DNA of 64,000 nucleotides from Phragmites australis (Eukaryota > Streptophyta > Magnoliopsida > Poales > Poaceae): assembly GCF_958298935.1 (NCBI RefSeq), contig NC_084932.1:7543501-7607500 (forward strand), given 5' to 3'. A program made the position numbers and the translations under genes. The notes beneath the pieces were generated by a model that did no database searches, was not told where the DNA came from, and saw only the letters and a list, made by a program, of their open reading frames with translations. Numbering within the stretch: the stretch's first letter is position 1; every line of letters begins with the position of its first letter. Shown in pieces: positions 47,955 to 59,439 of the stretch.

Positions 47955-48479
47955 ATACTCCAGGTGACATCACATCCTGATGATGATCTAGAATTAAAGA
48001 GCAACTTCGTTGATCATTCGGTGGGTAACAACAACATCCTATCTATATTGAATGGTAGGGACACAGTGATTTTAGTATATTTCATGCATCCAAGCAGATG
48101 GGATAGGACCGTTTAGCTTTTGGCGTGTCTCTAGAAGCAAATCTATGATATTTATTTGCTGTCGCAAGATGTTGATGGGCATGCAGATGGAGATGCAAAC
48201 ATGATCGAGAAGCTAGCAAGGGGAAGAGACGGAGATTGATCCGACCCCCTGCTCTACGCCATATATATAAGAAATTCAGGCCTGAAAATGAAATCTACCA
48301 TTAGCTAGTAAAATTAACACTTGGCATCATCTGTAAACGTCTTCTGCATCAGTGTCAATGACCCCACTGAAGAGAGATAAACAACGAATTGAGGTCATCT
48401 GGCTTATCGTGGAAGAAGAAGAAGAGATCGGTTGTGTTTTTATTAACTGATGATGCGAGCTTGAGCGGATTCCACGGCA

Positions 48480-49264
48480 AGCATTGCTAACTAATATTGG
48501 GAGCTGTATCAGATTAGATTTTTTGTGCTGTCTGGATTCGCACTCACATCACGCACTGCATTATAAGCATACCTGGACAACTCGGCCTAACGGACTGACC
48601 CAACATGGGCCTGGTTAGCCACGGTTCAGTTAAGGTACAATCTGTTAAATTCAATTAACTAAATAGTTCATATCGTTTTAGACTGCATGTTAAAGACGTG
48701 ATTCACGACACGGTCCGTGAGCGACTGTGCCATGTCGAGTGGCAGGGCAATCGGAGTAGTGGCGCGGTGGGTGTGTGGCAGGGTGATGGCGGCAGGGTGG
48801 ACAACGGGCTGGACTGTACCGGTATAATCCGTCTACCGTGTACCGATCCATTAAACACAATCTATTTAGACAGCTTTAATTATAAATAAGTGTATATATA
48901 TACACACATGGACAAATTAAACAGCTGTGCTCCCATCCAAAGTGCCAAGACTTTGCGGTTTTTGGCAGTATATTTCATGGTACCTGTGTGAAATGATCAA
49001 ATGAGCGTCCTGAATTGTCCGTCGTAGGGAAGGGTTGTTTCATTGTTCTGAAGAGTTCCTCCGAACTGGCTCATGGATTTCAATTTCGTATCACTTTTTT
49101 TCACAGCAAAAATATTAAAATTTATGAAATTTTGATTATTTTCGTTATCTGCTCTCTGGGTTCCGTATATCAGTAAAATAAAATTTTAGAAATAGATATT
49201 TTGTTGCCCTCCGTAAAATTTCAAAATTTTAATCCCTGATCACGCTACATAGTTTAATTTGCAG
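48480..49264. other. Unassigned part of copy A
   Basis: No counterpart in copy B was seen here. It contains a GC-rich block (48700-48840) and an AT-rich block (49080-49260). No gene is recognised. Confidence 0.3.
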
Positions 49265-49524
49265 GTCCAAGTATCAAGTGAAAAATAAACGTCAGATATT
49301 AGTAGTATATTTGTGCACAAGCCTATCTCTTTGTCTTTGTCTTTGTAGGAATCAAGATCAGCAGGGAGATCCGGAATAATATCAGGAACCTGTGTGTGTT
49401 GCTGCTTTAGAGGTCAGGCATCCGCCTTTTGATGACTTTTCCTTCAAATTTTTCTCCGTGCGGCGCATGCATTTGTAGTTTGTTCGATTCGGCGGTGGTG
49501 GGCCCTTGCGTTCGCTCGTGTACC

Positions 49525-50160
49525 TTTTTTTAGGGAAACGACCCCGAAGGGTCTAGGGTGCTCCATTGATTTCTGGAATAGGTAACAGAGTTTACAACCC
49601 CTTTTACAGAAACACCCTTGAAGAAAAAGAAAATTACAAATACACCCTTCGGAGTTCCAGGAACTGTTTCCATCGGAGAAAATTACAAATACACGAAAAT
49701 TACAAACATCGCCATATGCCGCTTAAGGGTGGCGTAGACCCAAAGATCGCCAGACAGCCATCGATAACTTTGTGAAAGAGGATGCCTCCTCTAACTTGAC
49801 AGTAGGAATAGCAAGAACGCTAAAAACGCCGCCCAATTTGAGAGCTTCCACTGAGGAGGTTGAGGTAACCTTAGCCGGAGAAGATCACAGTCGGCGAGCT
49901 CAACACGCCGCATATAAGTAGGAGTCAAGAACTCCAAATTAGTGTCTTTTACTTAGATTAAGGGCTGCAACCGAAAGATCCAAAAATAAGAGCATGAAGA
50001 AAAGGAGGAGAGGATCTTGCACGTTGGGGAGAAATCCGACGGCGGAATCAAAATGCATCTTGCCTACCTCCTATAGGGAAAGTATATACACTAATAATTA
50101 ACGGTACCAAAGAACAGACAATAAGAAACTAAAATTATGGGAAAAAAAAAACTAAACCTA
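49525..50160 (-). mobile_element. LINE-like fragment, 3' end
   Basis: Read on the minus strand the sequence ends with TGTAAAAGGGGTTGTAAACT, then GGAGCACCCTAGACCC, TCGTTTCCCTAAAAAAA and an A-run. This resembles L1-type 3' ends in grasses. There is no reverse transcriptase, so it would be severely 5'-truncated. The upstream limit is uncertain and a short target duplication was not established. Confidence 0.4.
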
Positions 50161-50579
50161 ATCTACTGCTGCATAAGAGATGGATCTCTCACTCAAACGG
50201 ACGCTGGCAAGAAGCCGGAGAAGGAGGGGAGAGGCTGAATCTGACCTTACAGGAGAGCTTTGGTGGAGAATACTCAAGGGGGGAGAAAGATGAACAGTAG
50301 ATAGCTCAGCGTTTGGTTTCTTTTGTTGGACAACTCTTCTCCTCGTGTACCTTTCAGGATGCATGCCAGCATGTGCTTTAGTTTCGGTTTCTTTTCTTTT
50401 TATTTTCTTTCCTTTTAGGACTGAACTAGCTACTTTAACTGCTGATGAAATGCTTCTAGAAGCAAACTGAGTCAGACATCGATGGGTACGGACCTTTTGC
50501 ACCGGCTCTGACGAGACGTGGACGGAATAGTAAATAAGCACAGTTACGTGCAAAGCAAGTGATGGAGTCGATCGGACCC

Positions 50580-51589
50580 GTCAGTCCAAGGACCTGTTTG
50601 TTGTTTGATTTGTTGAGGGTTTTTTAAAATATGATTTTAAAAGCTACTATTAAAAAGCTGTTTTAAAAAAATAGTTTTTAATTGCTATTTAATATAGATG
50701 AAATGTATAATATATATACAATACCATTTAAAATATCATCCTTTAAAAATAAAAAAAACTTTAAATCTGCTTCTAGTTTCTAATAGTAAAGACAAAATTT
50801 ACTTCTCATAGAACATTTCTAGATGCTGATTGATTGTTCCCTATTCTTATTCTACTTTGGAGGGATAAGATCCAAATCATCGATAATATTATTTAATAGA
50901 TTAGTCAAATTAATTCGGCAACCGCCGGGTTTCGATTGCGTGGAGTGTAGTGGAGGAGAGCACGAGCCATCTTCAGCGGGTCCGCGTGCCAAAGGAGGAA
51001 AAGTACCCAAAAGATCAAAGCAATCCTAGTCGATCGTAGGCTCGCAGCCTCGTTTACGCAACGGACGCTGATGCATCTGTCAGCTTATACAGTCTCTGCT
51101 TGCGACAGTCATACCACCACCATATTCGTAGGACAAAGTATTCAGGACTTAAGAACATTAGAGAACTCATCAAGATTTTTTTAAGATTAAATCTAGATAG
51201 AATTTAATTATAATTTTTTTGATTAATTAAAGCAAAAGATGATATAGCTTATATAAAATTTTATGTTACCTTCTTTACTATGCACAATTAATTACTAAAT
51301 ATCTTTATTTTAAATAAATATTTGTATAATCGATTTTACTTATCATCAACAATCTTATAAACCTAAGAATAGCATTTGCAACTACTTTTTGAGACAAGTT
51401 TACTTGTATCAGTTGTGTTATATTTGAGTACGCACAGTTCTTTTTTTACTAGAGGTACATATGAGTACATTGTATTGCTAATGACTGATCAAGCGTGTAG
51501 TTAGCCTCTGATGTCAATTCGGTCCGGAAGCTAATCAGACAGGGTATGGCAATCGGAAGTTAACAAATACGATTATTTCCCCTGCTGAC
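50580..51589. other. Unassigned AT-rich stretch with a possible MITE remnant
   Basis: 50590-50800 starts GGACCTGTTTGTTG and has AAAAGCT/AGCTTTT-like symmetry, so it may be half of a MITE. 50930-51050 is GC-richer without a recognisable product. 51130-51480 is AT-rich. Confidence 0.3.
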
Positions 51590-52059
51590 CAAGCAGCCCC
51601 GGCCTCGCGGGGCCCGGAGGTCAGCCGGTGTCCCTATCGTAACCTTATCGATAGCGAAGACTTTCCTAACACAGGCCAGCGTCCGCCTCGGCACCGGCCC
51701 CACCACGTCGTCGAGCCGCGCCGCGCGGCATGGTCTGCCTGGTGTCCCTTTCAGCCTTTCTCAGATCCGGACACAGGTTTATCCGGCAGTAACAGAAAAT
51801 TCGTGATTATCATAAAAATCATTTAAAATTTGGTAGAAATTTGTTTAAAATTTATTCGATCAAATTTGAAAATTAAAGAAGAATCGACTGAATCGACATT
51901 TGGTAACCGATCGAATTGCACCCATAACCGAGTGAATTCACCGATTTATCGACCGGTTTTTCTGTATTTTCCGGATTCACTGTATTTCTCACTAATTCGT
52001 TTGGTTTTTCTAATTTATAGAGCGGTTTTCTCGATATTAAGTGAAGTTAAAAAAACCTA

Positions 52060-52530
52060 ATAAATATGTTGCAACTAGATTAATTCATAACTAACACATC
52101 ACACTTCCAAAATTAGTGAAGACAATTTTATTAGTTTACTTATACTATGCTTTATGTAGAAAAATAATTATAGATATGATAAAGTTAATTACAGTGATGT
52201 TTCTTAACATGTTCACTTCATACTTGTAAACTTTGTAAAAATTATGAAAAAATTAATAAAACTCTAAATTAAGTAAAATCAATTTTAAAGATCTTCTTAA
52301 GATACACCCTACACATGAAAAATATGTGATTACATGTTAAGCTTTTCCTTAAAATAAGTTAATAAATAAGCTGCATGCTTCAACTTTTTTCTTTTTTTTT
52401 CAAACTTCCTCCCTATAAAATATGATGCAAATATATTATTTTTGAAAGAAAAAAATCTAGTGAAGATATTAGAATTGTCTCTAGTTTTTTAGATTTTATT
52501 TATTTTTGATTTTTTTAATTCTAATTCGAA
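52060..52530. mobile_element. Remnant related to the intron-3 Mutator-like element
   Basis: 52065-52140 (AGATTAATTCATAACTAA, CAAAATTAGTGAAG, TTTATTAGTTTACTTA) matches the reverse complement of 14755-14840. 52390-52510 (CAAACTTCCTCC, AAATATGATGCAAA, ATTATTTTTGAAA) matches 15007-15110, the inner part of the right TIR. Outer ends and the poly-C/G terminus are missing, so this is a decayed relative. Confidence 0.65.
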
Positions 52531-52617
52531 AACCATTTGTATTATGAAATTGGTGCGGATCAGTAAACTCGATAACCACGATAATCGCCTGATAACCCTC
52601 GTATTTTCGAACCTTGA

Positions 52618-54800
52618 TTCAGACATGATCCACAAGGATGACAAAAGGCCATCGAGGCGATGCGATGTGGAAGCCCAGTTCAATTGCACTGTAAGAGCGA
52701 TAAATCTATCACTATAATTTATCACAATATTTTATTTTATTTTTCTTTTGAGTAAATTTCACAAAATTAATAATATTTTGACAAAATTATCGCAAACCTA
52801 TAGATTTAAATAATAATTTTACAAAACTACAAATTTAATACTAATTTTATCGCAAAACTACATATCTTTGGTAAAATTATCGTAAAACTACGTATTTAAG
52901 CAATATTTTCATAAAACTACATATTTAGCACCGATTTTAATGCAAAACTACATATACTAGAGGAGTTATTCGTAGCCCCGTTACCATAACGATCGGGCCC
53001 CGCTTACAATCTCATAGCAGTTGCTAGCTCATGAAACGGAGAGTCCGGGAGCTCATGAAACTACAAATACTTTGAAAAAATTATCACAAATTATAAAATT
53101 AGAGATTTAAACAATAGTTTCACAAAACTATTGCTTAAATCTGTAGTTTTATGATAATTTTATTAAAAAATATGTAGTTATGCGAAATTTACTCTTTTAT
53201 TTTTATGTCGCTGTGTTTACCTTATATCATGAACATGCACATGGCCATTGTTTCAGAAAATTACATATATACTCTGCTCTGTAAAAAAATGTTGTTTTGG
53301 ATATTGACATAATTGCCTGTACACTATTTTGATCACTAATTATTGGTACAAATTGTATAAAAAAATATAGCAAAAGTATAATATTTTGAAACTATTTTTC
53401 AAAACAAATCTTTTTATACTATTTTTAAAAGTTCAATTAAAATATTCAAAAATATATTAAATGTCAAGGTTTAAATACGTTAACTGCAAGTAACTCAATA
53501 GTATCAGACCGGAAGAAGGATATCTATATGGCGAAGACAAGAACAAACCGGCTGGCCTATAGCAGCCGTTCCATAATGCAAAGACTTTTGGCATACTTTT
53601 ACATTCAAGTTTGACGAACCATGCAAGAAGGCGGTTGTTTATGTACTCTACCTGACATCATATCACCAGTAAAAGAACAATTTCGGTGATGATTCCGTGG
53701 GTAACAACAACCTGTATATATTTTAATGGTAGAGACACCATTGTTTAATGCATCGGAGCAGATGAGAATGTTTAGCTTTTGGCATGTCTCTAGAAGCCAA
53801 TCTATGCATTCCGCTTATATACTTATTTGCAGCCGCGAGATGTGGATGGGCATGAAGATGGAGTGGCAAACACATTCGAGAAACTAGGTACAGAGGGACC
53901 GGTGTTGAAAAAAAGAGGGAAGAGACGAAAAGTGATCCGTTTTGCTCTATACCATATGTATAATACTACGTGAAATATATATAATTCAGGCTTGAAAACG
54001 AAATCTACTGTTAGCTAGTAAAATTAACACTTGGCATCATCTTTAAATATCTTGTGCATCATTTTCAATGACGCCACTGAAGAAAGGGGTAAACGAATTG
54101 AGGCTATTTGGCTTATCGTGAGAGAAGAAGACGATGACGGTTATATTTTTAAGGCACAGAGATAGCTGCCTGCTGCGATTACTGTGGTGTGCATTGTACA
54201 ACGAACGGATCAGATCGACCGCTGCAGATCATAATATATCACAAACGTCTGATATTAGTATTTGTACACAAGCCTAGTCTCTTCGCAGGAATCTTGATCA
54301 GCAGAGATGTGGAATGTCGGAAACATGCGGGTGTGTGCTGTGTGCATCAATCCGCCTTGTGATAGAGTAGCTTCGCATCTCGAAATTTTTCTGTTTCTTT
54401 TTCTCAGTGTGGATTCTCTGCGTGCGTAGCGCACATGAGATAGATTCTCTCTTCCATGACGAACACGAAGCAAAAGGCATGTTGCTGAACATATTGAGAT
54501 TAGTAATGTCCCGAGTTAGAGCCAGCTTAGGCACTGTTTGAGTACGCGCATTTGGTTGTGTGGTGTGTAAGTGAGTCTTCGCGTTGTACGGGGCTTCTCA
54601 ATAAAAAAAGAGAAAAGAGTCAGCCTTTCTGGTTGCAGTGGAGTGGCTCATTTGTTTGGTTCGTCCGTGGTCCGGGCCAGAGGTGAAGCGAACAAGCATG
54701 CCCGGAGGTCAGCCGGTGTCCCTGTCCTAACCTCATCGATCGCCAAAACTTTTCTAACACCGGCCGGCCAGCGTCCGCCCCCGGCACGTCATCCACTACT
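52618..54800. repeat. Duplicated segment, copy B
   Basis: The compact copy of the segment described at 32603-51700. It has no counterpart of the MITE, the copia element or the LINE-like piece, but carries its own MITE at 52750-53194. Open frames inside it are short and not shared with copy A, which argues against a conserved protein. Confidence 0.8.
52750..53194. mobile_element. Mutator-like MITE with near-perfect 9-bp duplication
   Basis: The ends are GAGTAAATTTCACAAAA and, in reverse complement, GAGTAAATTTCGCATAA. It is flanked by TTTTCTTTT (52741-52749) and TTTTATTTT (53195-53203), 8 of 9 matching. The interior contains repeated AAAACTACA and AAAATTATCG units in inverted arrangement. 445 bp, no coding. 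Confidence 0.6.
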
Positions 54801-55899
54801 TAATTGGAGTAGAACGCAACACACAGTTCCTGGACAAAACTGAGTGGCACAGAAAGTCTAACGTTCATGTCACTGTTTCAGAAAATTGTATTGTTAAGAT
54901 CTGTCATCTGTATATTTAGACAAAGACAAGCCGACGAACGCCAGTTCAAGATGCTAGGCTTGCTGCTTGGTTGTTCAAGAGTAACCGCACTAGCAGCCCA
55001 TGTTCTTTGCTGCGTTTGTTTGCTTGCCGTCGAGAGCGAGCCATTTCGGCTCACCCAGCTAAGCAGCGGTTTCTTGCTGCAGCAGGGGAAACAATTTCGG
55101 CAAAAAAACAGTTATAAACTAGGTTTATCGGGTCTATCAACAGACCTTGTAGAAAAAATTTATCATGTTTATTAGTGTTTTATTTAAAATTTATTTAAAT
55201 TTTATCCGGTATATCCGATAAATTATATTTACTAGTGAGAAATTTACTGGTAAAAAAGACCCGAGCTAGCTTGCTTGTCTCTGTAAGCTGATACTTTTTT
55301 CTACTATTTCCAAATAACTATCCTTAGGGTGTCTACCTGATCCTATAGGCTTGAGACCAAGTTCTATAAATTGTGGAACCCGCACCTAGTGAAAAAAATC
55401 ATGGAGTCGCCTCTATACTTAAGAAATCCGTTCCTATAGAATAAAAAGATCGAGTCTTGTCACTTTGCCCTTAAGGAGCTCGTGCATGATGCCGTCACCT
55501 CCTCCTCATCGGGAGGGCCGTCCTCGCCTCCTCCTCCACTTTGGCAGGGAGGGCGCCACCGTCGAGCTGCCTCCGCTCGCTCCCATCCACACGGCTGGTG
55601 CTGCTGCCGGCCAGCAGAGTGCCAAGCCATCGCCGAGCCACCTTTGCCCATTACTATTGGCGCGATTGGTGTTGCTGCCACCTAGTAGAGCCCCGATCCA
55701 GTGGAGGGAGACCTCAATCCAATAGAGGGGAGCTCGATCTGGTAGATGGGGAGCTCGATATGGTGGACAGGGTGTGGGCATGAGGGATGGGTGGTGGGTG
55801 GCATGCAAGAGGTCATGACTCGTGAAAAAAGGAACGCTTCAGGCGTGTGCGTTGGGAGAGACGGTTGGTGTTTGAATATTTTTAATCATATTATTTTAT
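54801..55899. other. Unassigned stretch between copy B and the Mutator-like element
   Basis: 54860-55180 includes a frame (54867-55175) without a recognised domain. 55170-55260 has GTTTATCGGGTC/CCGATAAATT-like symmetry recalling 51780-52050. 55450-55830 is GC-rich with CTCCTCC tracts and overlapping open frames on both strands, which reflects composition and not a gene. Confidence 0.3.
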
Positions 55900-56374
55900 T
55901 GGCAAATTACAAAAATAATAGTAAATTTAATTTTTTTGAAAAAAAATACCTATCGGCACTCCGAGTGCCGACTTCTTATGTGGCTGTGGGCCCTGGGACT
56001 TATCGACACACGAAGTGCTGATAAGTGGTGGGCCTAGTTAAAGGGGTGTCACGTATGCTGTTTGTGGTGTGAAGGGACTTGTCGACACTTCGTATGCCGA
56101 TATGTGACGCGTCATTACTAGTTGGCCCCCGGAATGCCGACTGGTGCCACTTTAGGTCTATCAACACACATAGTGCTGATAGACCTATTTATATTCTCCG
56201 ACCGTTGATTCCTCTATCACGCATGACCATTGCAACAGAGAGATGCGGCGGGCCGACGGGCGGTGGCAGGCCGACGAGTAGCGGCATACTGGAGGGTGAC
56301 GGCAGACCGGTGAGTAGCGACAGGGTGGCAAGCGACGACAGCTACACCGGTGAGTTTTCTAGAAATAGTTAGAA

Positions 56375-57300
56375 AATAGGAATAGTTAGGAAATTTTGAA
56401 ATTAGGAAAAACAGCATGATATAAAATTAGGAAATAGTTAGAAAAATATTAGGTGATTTAGAAAACATAATAAATGAGTTACAAATTAGGAATAGTTTAA
56501 AATATTAGAAAAACAGTAGAGAATAGTTAGAAATATTATTAGTACTTAGAAAATAATAGAAAAATATTTAGAAAATATTAGAGAAATATAGAATAAAGTA
56601 GATAATTTAGAAAAATAAGTATATGAATTAGAATAGAGTAGGTATGGTTTGGAAATTAGCTATAGACAGAAAATATAGTATAGTTAGTTATGAAATGTAA
56701 AATAGTTGAAAAGTTGAAATATTTTAGTAATTTAGAGTTGAAATATGTTATTTAATGTTCTTCAAAATTTTAATATTATTCTACGTAGAATAGAGAAGTT
56801 AGCATAGAGTATACATAGTTCGCACAATCTAGAATAGTTTGAAGTCGAATTGTTATGAATATGTAGTACAAATATTTCATAGTTATAGGATATTTAGAAT
56901 GGAAATATAGTATAATTTTTTGGCAGCATTACATTTAGATTGATATAGTCAAAAGAAAGAGTATAGTAGTGATGATATTAGATGGTTATGTAGAATACAA
57001 GTGTTGAGGTTGAATAGATATTGCATTCGTTGATGTTGTTGTTGATTACAATTAATTAACTTGCTGACGTATAGTATGGTGGTTGAATTAGGGATGTCGA
57101 TCGTATTGGGGCTCAAAGTTTTTTATGGCCCTAGATATATCATGTATTGTGACTGTGGGGTGGATTTGAGTAACTTTTAGTATGTGGACACATAATTGAG
57201 TAGTCCGGGAGAGATGCGGCAGGCCCATGTGTTAGGTTGGTTGTATACTCTGCTGCAAATTACATAGAAGAGAAGAGCGAGAAGAGCTAGTCCCACATAG
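56375..57300. other. AT-rich interior without a gene
   Basis: Dominated by TAGAAAATA/ATTAGAAA units in imperfect tandem (56360-56720). No open frame of note. Confidence 0.4.
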
Positions 57301-57546
57301 TTCATATTGTTTGTGCCGGAGGTTATCGGACGTCGTCGAGCCTTCCACACACACCAGGCCTTCGCTGTGCTCTCAGGCTACGGTGCCACGCTTCTACACG
57401 AACCAGCGTTGACCAGCCACCATCGTCGTGGTACATGCTGACTCTTGGTTTTCGCTCTGGTGGTACATTTCTAAGTTTGTCACTCGCAATTTGATTGCCC
57501 GAGCTTTGCACCTTATAGTTTAATTAAAATGTGATGCACGATATTT

Positions 57547-57822
57547 TTGACATGGTGGAACCATGCAACAGTTTCAGGCTCCTTCAACACTACGTCCGGA
57601 TCAACACACTCCCTCCCAAACGACTGGTTCACCATCATGCCCGACGAGAAGGGCCCGTCACAGACAGTGGAGGCACCTCTATCGATGCAACCATCACAGC
57701 CCAACCCTCCGCGCAAGCCCTTGACGTACTCCATGGACGATGTGCGACACAGAGCAGCTGGTCGGCGTAGGCAGGTGGGCGTGCCCAATAAGCGTGCCTG
57801 TGGCCATGACAACACCCCTTGA
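57547..57822 (+). CDS. Hypothetical frame in the Mutator-like element
   Basis: A 91-aa frame containing NDWFTIMPDEKGPSQTVEA and SMDDVRHRAAGRRRQVG, followed by a basic tail. It may be the last exon of an element-borne protein whose earlier exons (57100-57500) have decayed. No family is recognised, and overlapping frames on both strands weaken the case. Confidence 0.2.
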   Translation: MTWWNHATVSGSFNTTSGSTHSLPNDWFTIMPDEKGPSQTVEAPLSMQPSQPNPPRKPLTYSMDDVRHRAAGRRRQVGVPNKRACGHDNTP

Positions 57823-57998
57823 TTACACCATTAGACAGTAACTTGACATATTTATGTTATTTCTATCATGTGATTGTCATGTCATGTAGGATGTTTATGT
57901 CGGTACTATGTTATAAAGCATGTCTTTATTACCTATGTTCTCGTTCGATCCCAAAGTATAGCATCATGCAATCGTATCCGCTTTATGCCTTTACAGAA

Positions 57999-58178
57999 GT
58001 AGCCTTTTGTGACGTATCTTTTTTAGATGTAGACTTTTCAGATGTAGACTTTTCAGAAGTAGACTTTTCAAATGTAGCCTTTTCAAAAGTAAGCTTTTCA
58101 GATGTTGGCTTTTCAGAAATAGACTTTTCATAATTAGGTTATTCAGACGTAACCTTGCTAGGAGTAGCCTTTTTTGAC
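57999..58178 (+). repeat. Minisatellite, 12 tandem 15-bp units
   Basis: Twelve adjacent 15-bp units with consensus GTAGACTTTTCAGAT, no indels. Units 3-5 (58029-58073) are nearly identical and the outer ones are more diverged. Because 15 is a multiple of 3, the frame 57819-58133 reads a five-residue repeat (DVDFS, DVDFS, EVDFS, NVAFS, KVSFS, DVGFS, EIDFS). Confidence 0.95.
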
Positions 58179-58297
58179 TCTGTTTTCAAGCAAAATCTTC
58201 ATGGACTCAGTCCATAAATCAACACTAGTTTTCTGTACAAATAGCATCCTAGGAGCCAACTTGTCCCAACAAACCAAAGCCTTCTCCTCTAACAAAA

Positions 58298-58851
58298 ATG
58301 GCCTCTGATCCTCCCCCGAAGAAGTCAATGCCAGATCTTTTTCCTGTTGGTGTCGAAGTTCTGCTGTGCTGGTGTGGAGACCTATGTAGGGTTCGAAAGT
58401 CCAACGACTTCTCGGACACCTATGACAGGAAGTTCATTATGTGCTCCAACTATGAGTACGACCCATCGCAGGGCAACATCTATGGCGGCTATCGTAGTCA
58501 GGTACTCACATATTACAGAAATAAAACACAACTATCTGTCGTTTACCATTTATGAAATTTTTCTTATTTCCTAGTCTCCGTTGCCACTATACGACTTCAT
58601 ATAGTGGATCGATAATGAGCAGAGTAAAGCAGATGTGTTCCTCTTGTACACACAACACCCGGCGGCATGGAGACGATTCCATGAAATGGAAGCCGGTGAG
58701 ATGAGAGAGGCGACCCGTAAACGCCTACAGGAGGAAGAGCATAAGAGGAGAGAGGAGCAAAGCCGCCTCAAAGCGGAGGCGCGTGAGGCGGATAGGAGTG
58801 GAAGCACGAGAGGCTGCGATGAAGGGAAAGTACACACGCTGCATTCAATAG
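58298..58851 (+). pseudogene. GRF-type zinc-finger protein, element-borne, disrupted
   Basis: Exon 1 58298-58501 (MASDPPPKKSMPDLF, then LLCWCGDLCRVRKSNDFSDT and RKFIMCSNYEYDP) carries the C-x-C...C spacing of GRF zinc fingers. Exon 2 from 58575 (after TTTCCTAG) reads SPLPLYDFI-stop-WIDNEQSKADV, then a charged coiled-coil-like tail (about 58690-58800, RKRLQEEEHKRREEQSRLK). TAG at 58602-58604 replaces the usual Gln. A frameshift near 58795 is likely, since the other frame ends KGKYTRCIQ, the kind of ending seen in such proteins. GRF domains bind nucleic acid; in plants they often travel with Mutator-like elements. Confidence 0.7.
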
Positions 58852-59439
58852 AGTGTCAACAGTAATCGGCTAGTTTCAATTCCCTAAGACATGTTAGATT
58901 TAGAATCGGTATATGTCTAGTTTACTTTCTAAATTGTACCATACATGCCAATATTGTCGTTACTTTATGTGTGTGTCTTATTTACATTCTTTAAGGCATG
59001 CTAGGTTTGTCGTCGATACATGCCTATGATAGAGTAAAAAATGTACCGAACATGCCACCATCACTGTTATAGTAGTGTATGGCCTTTGGTGGTTTCCGCA
59101 CTTCAACATTTCAATAATACAAGCAATATTGTTTAGTTCCGACATATGTACACTGACTTTTGCTCTACATGTGCCTTGTTAAATGATATTTCCCAAATTA
59201 GTAAATAATATTACTAAAAAATCAAAAAATTACTGAAAGGACGCCTGTCGGTACTCAGTTTGCTGACAGCCATATAGGCATTCCAAGTACCGACAAGTCG
59301 GTCAGCTCTCCCCTTGGTCGACAGCTATATCGATGTCTAATCGAAGGCCTGTCAGCACGAAAAGTGCCGATAGGCCTTTTAGGCACCACATGCATGTTGA
59401 CAGGACCCTGGACCCACTGCCACATAGGGTACCGGCACA

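Larger units (their letters stand above)
32603..51700. repeat. Duplicated segment, copy A (expanded by insertions)
   Basis: Blocks match copy B (52618-54800) in the same order and orientation: 32603-32705 with 52618-52720; 32960-33015 with 53523-53585 (CTATAGCAGCCGTTCCATAA); 33313-33375 with 53590-53640 (AGAAGGCGGTTGTTTA); 47960-48480 with 53640-54170; 49265-49450 with 54235-54400; 51590-51700 with 54690-54790 (GGAGGTCAGCCGGTGTCCCT). Copy A is about 19 kb because it took up a MITE, a 14.5-kb copia element and a LINE-like piece. I recognise no gene in the shared blocks. Confidence 0.8.

Noticed and set aside
55460..55808. Overlapping GC-rich frames
   Set aside because: Open on both strands in five frames with CTCCTC repeats, which reflects composition and not coding.
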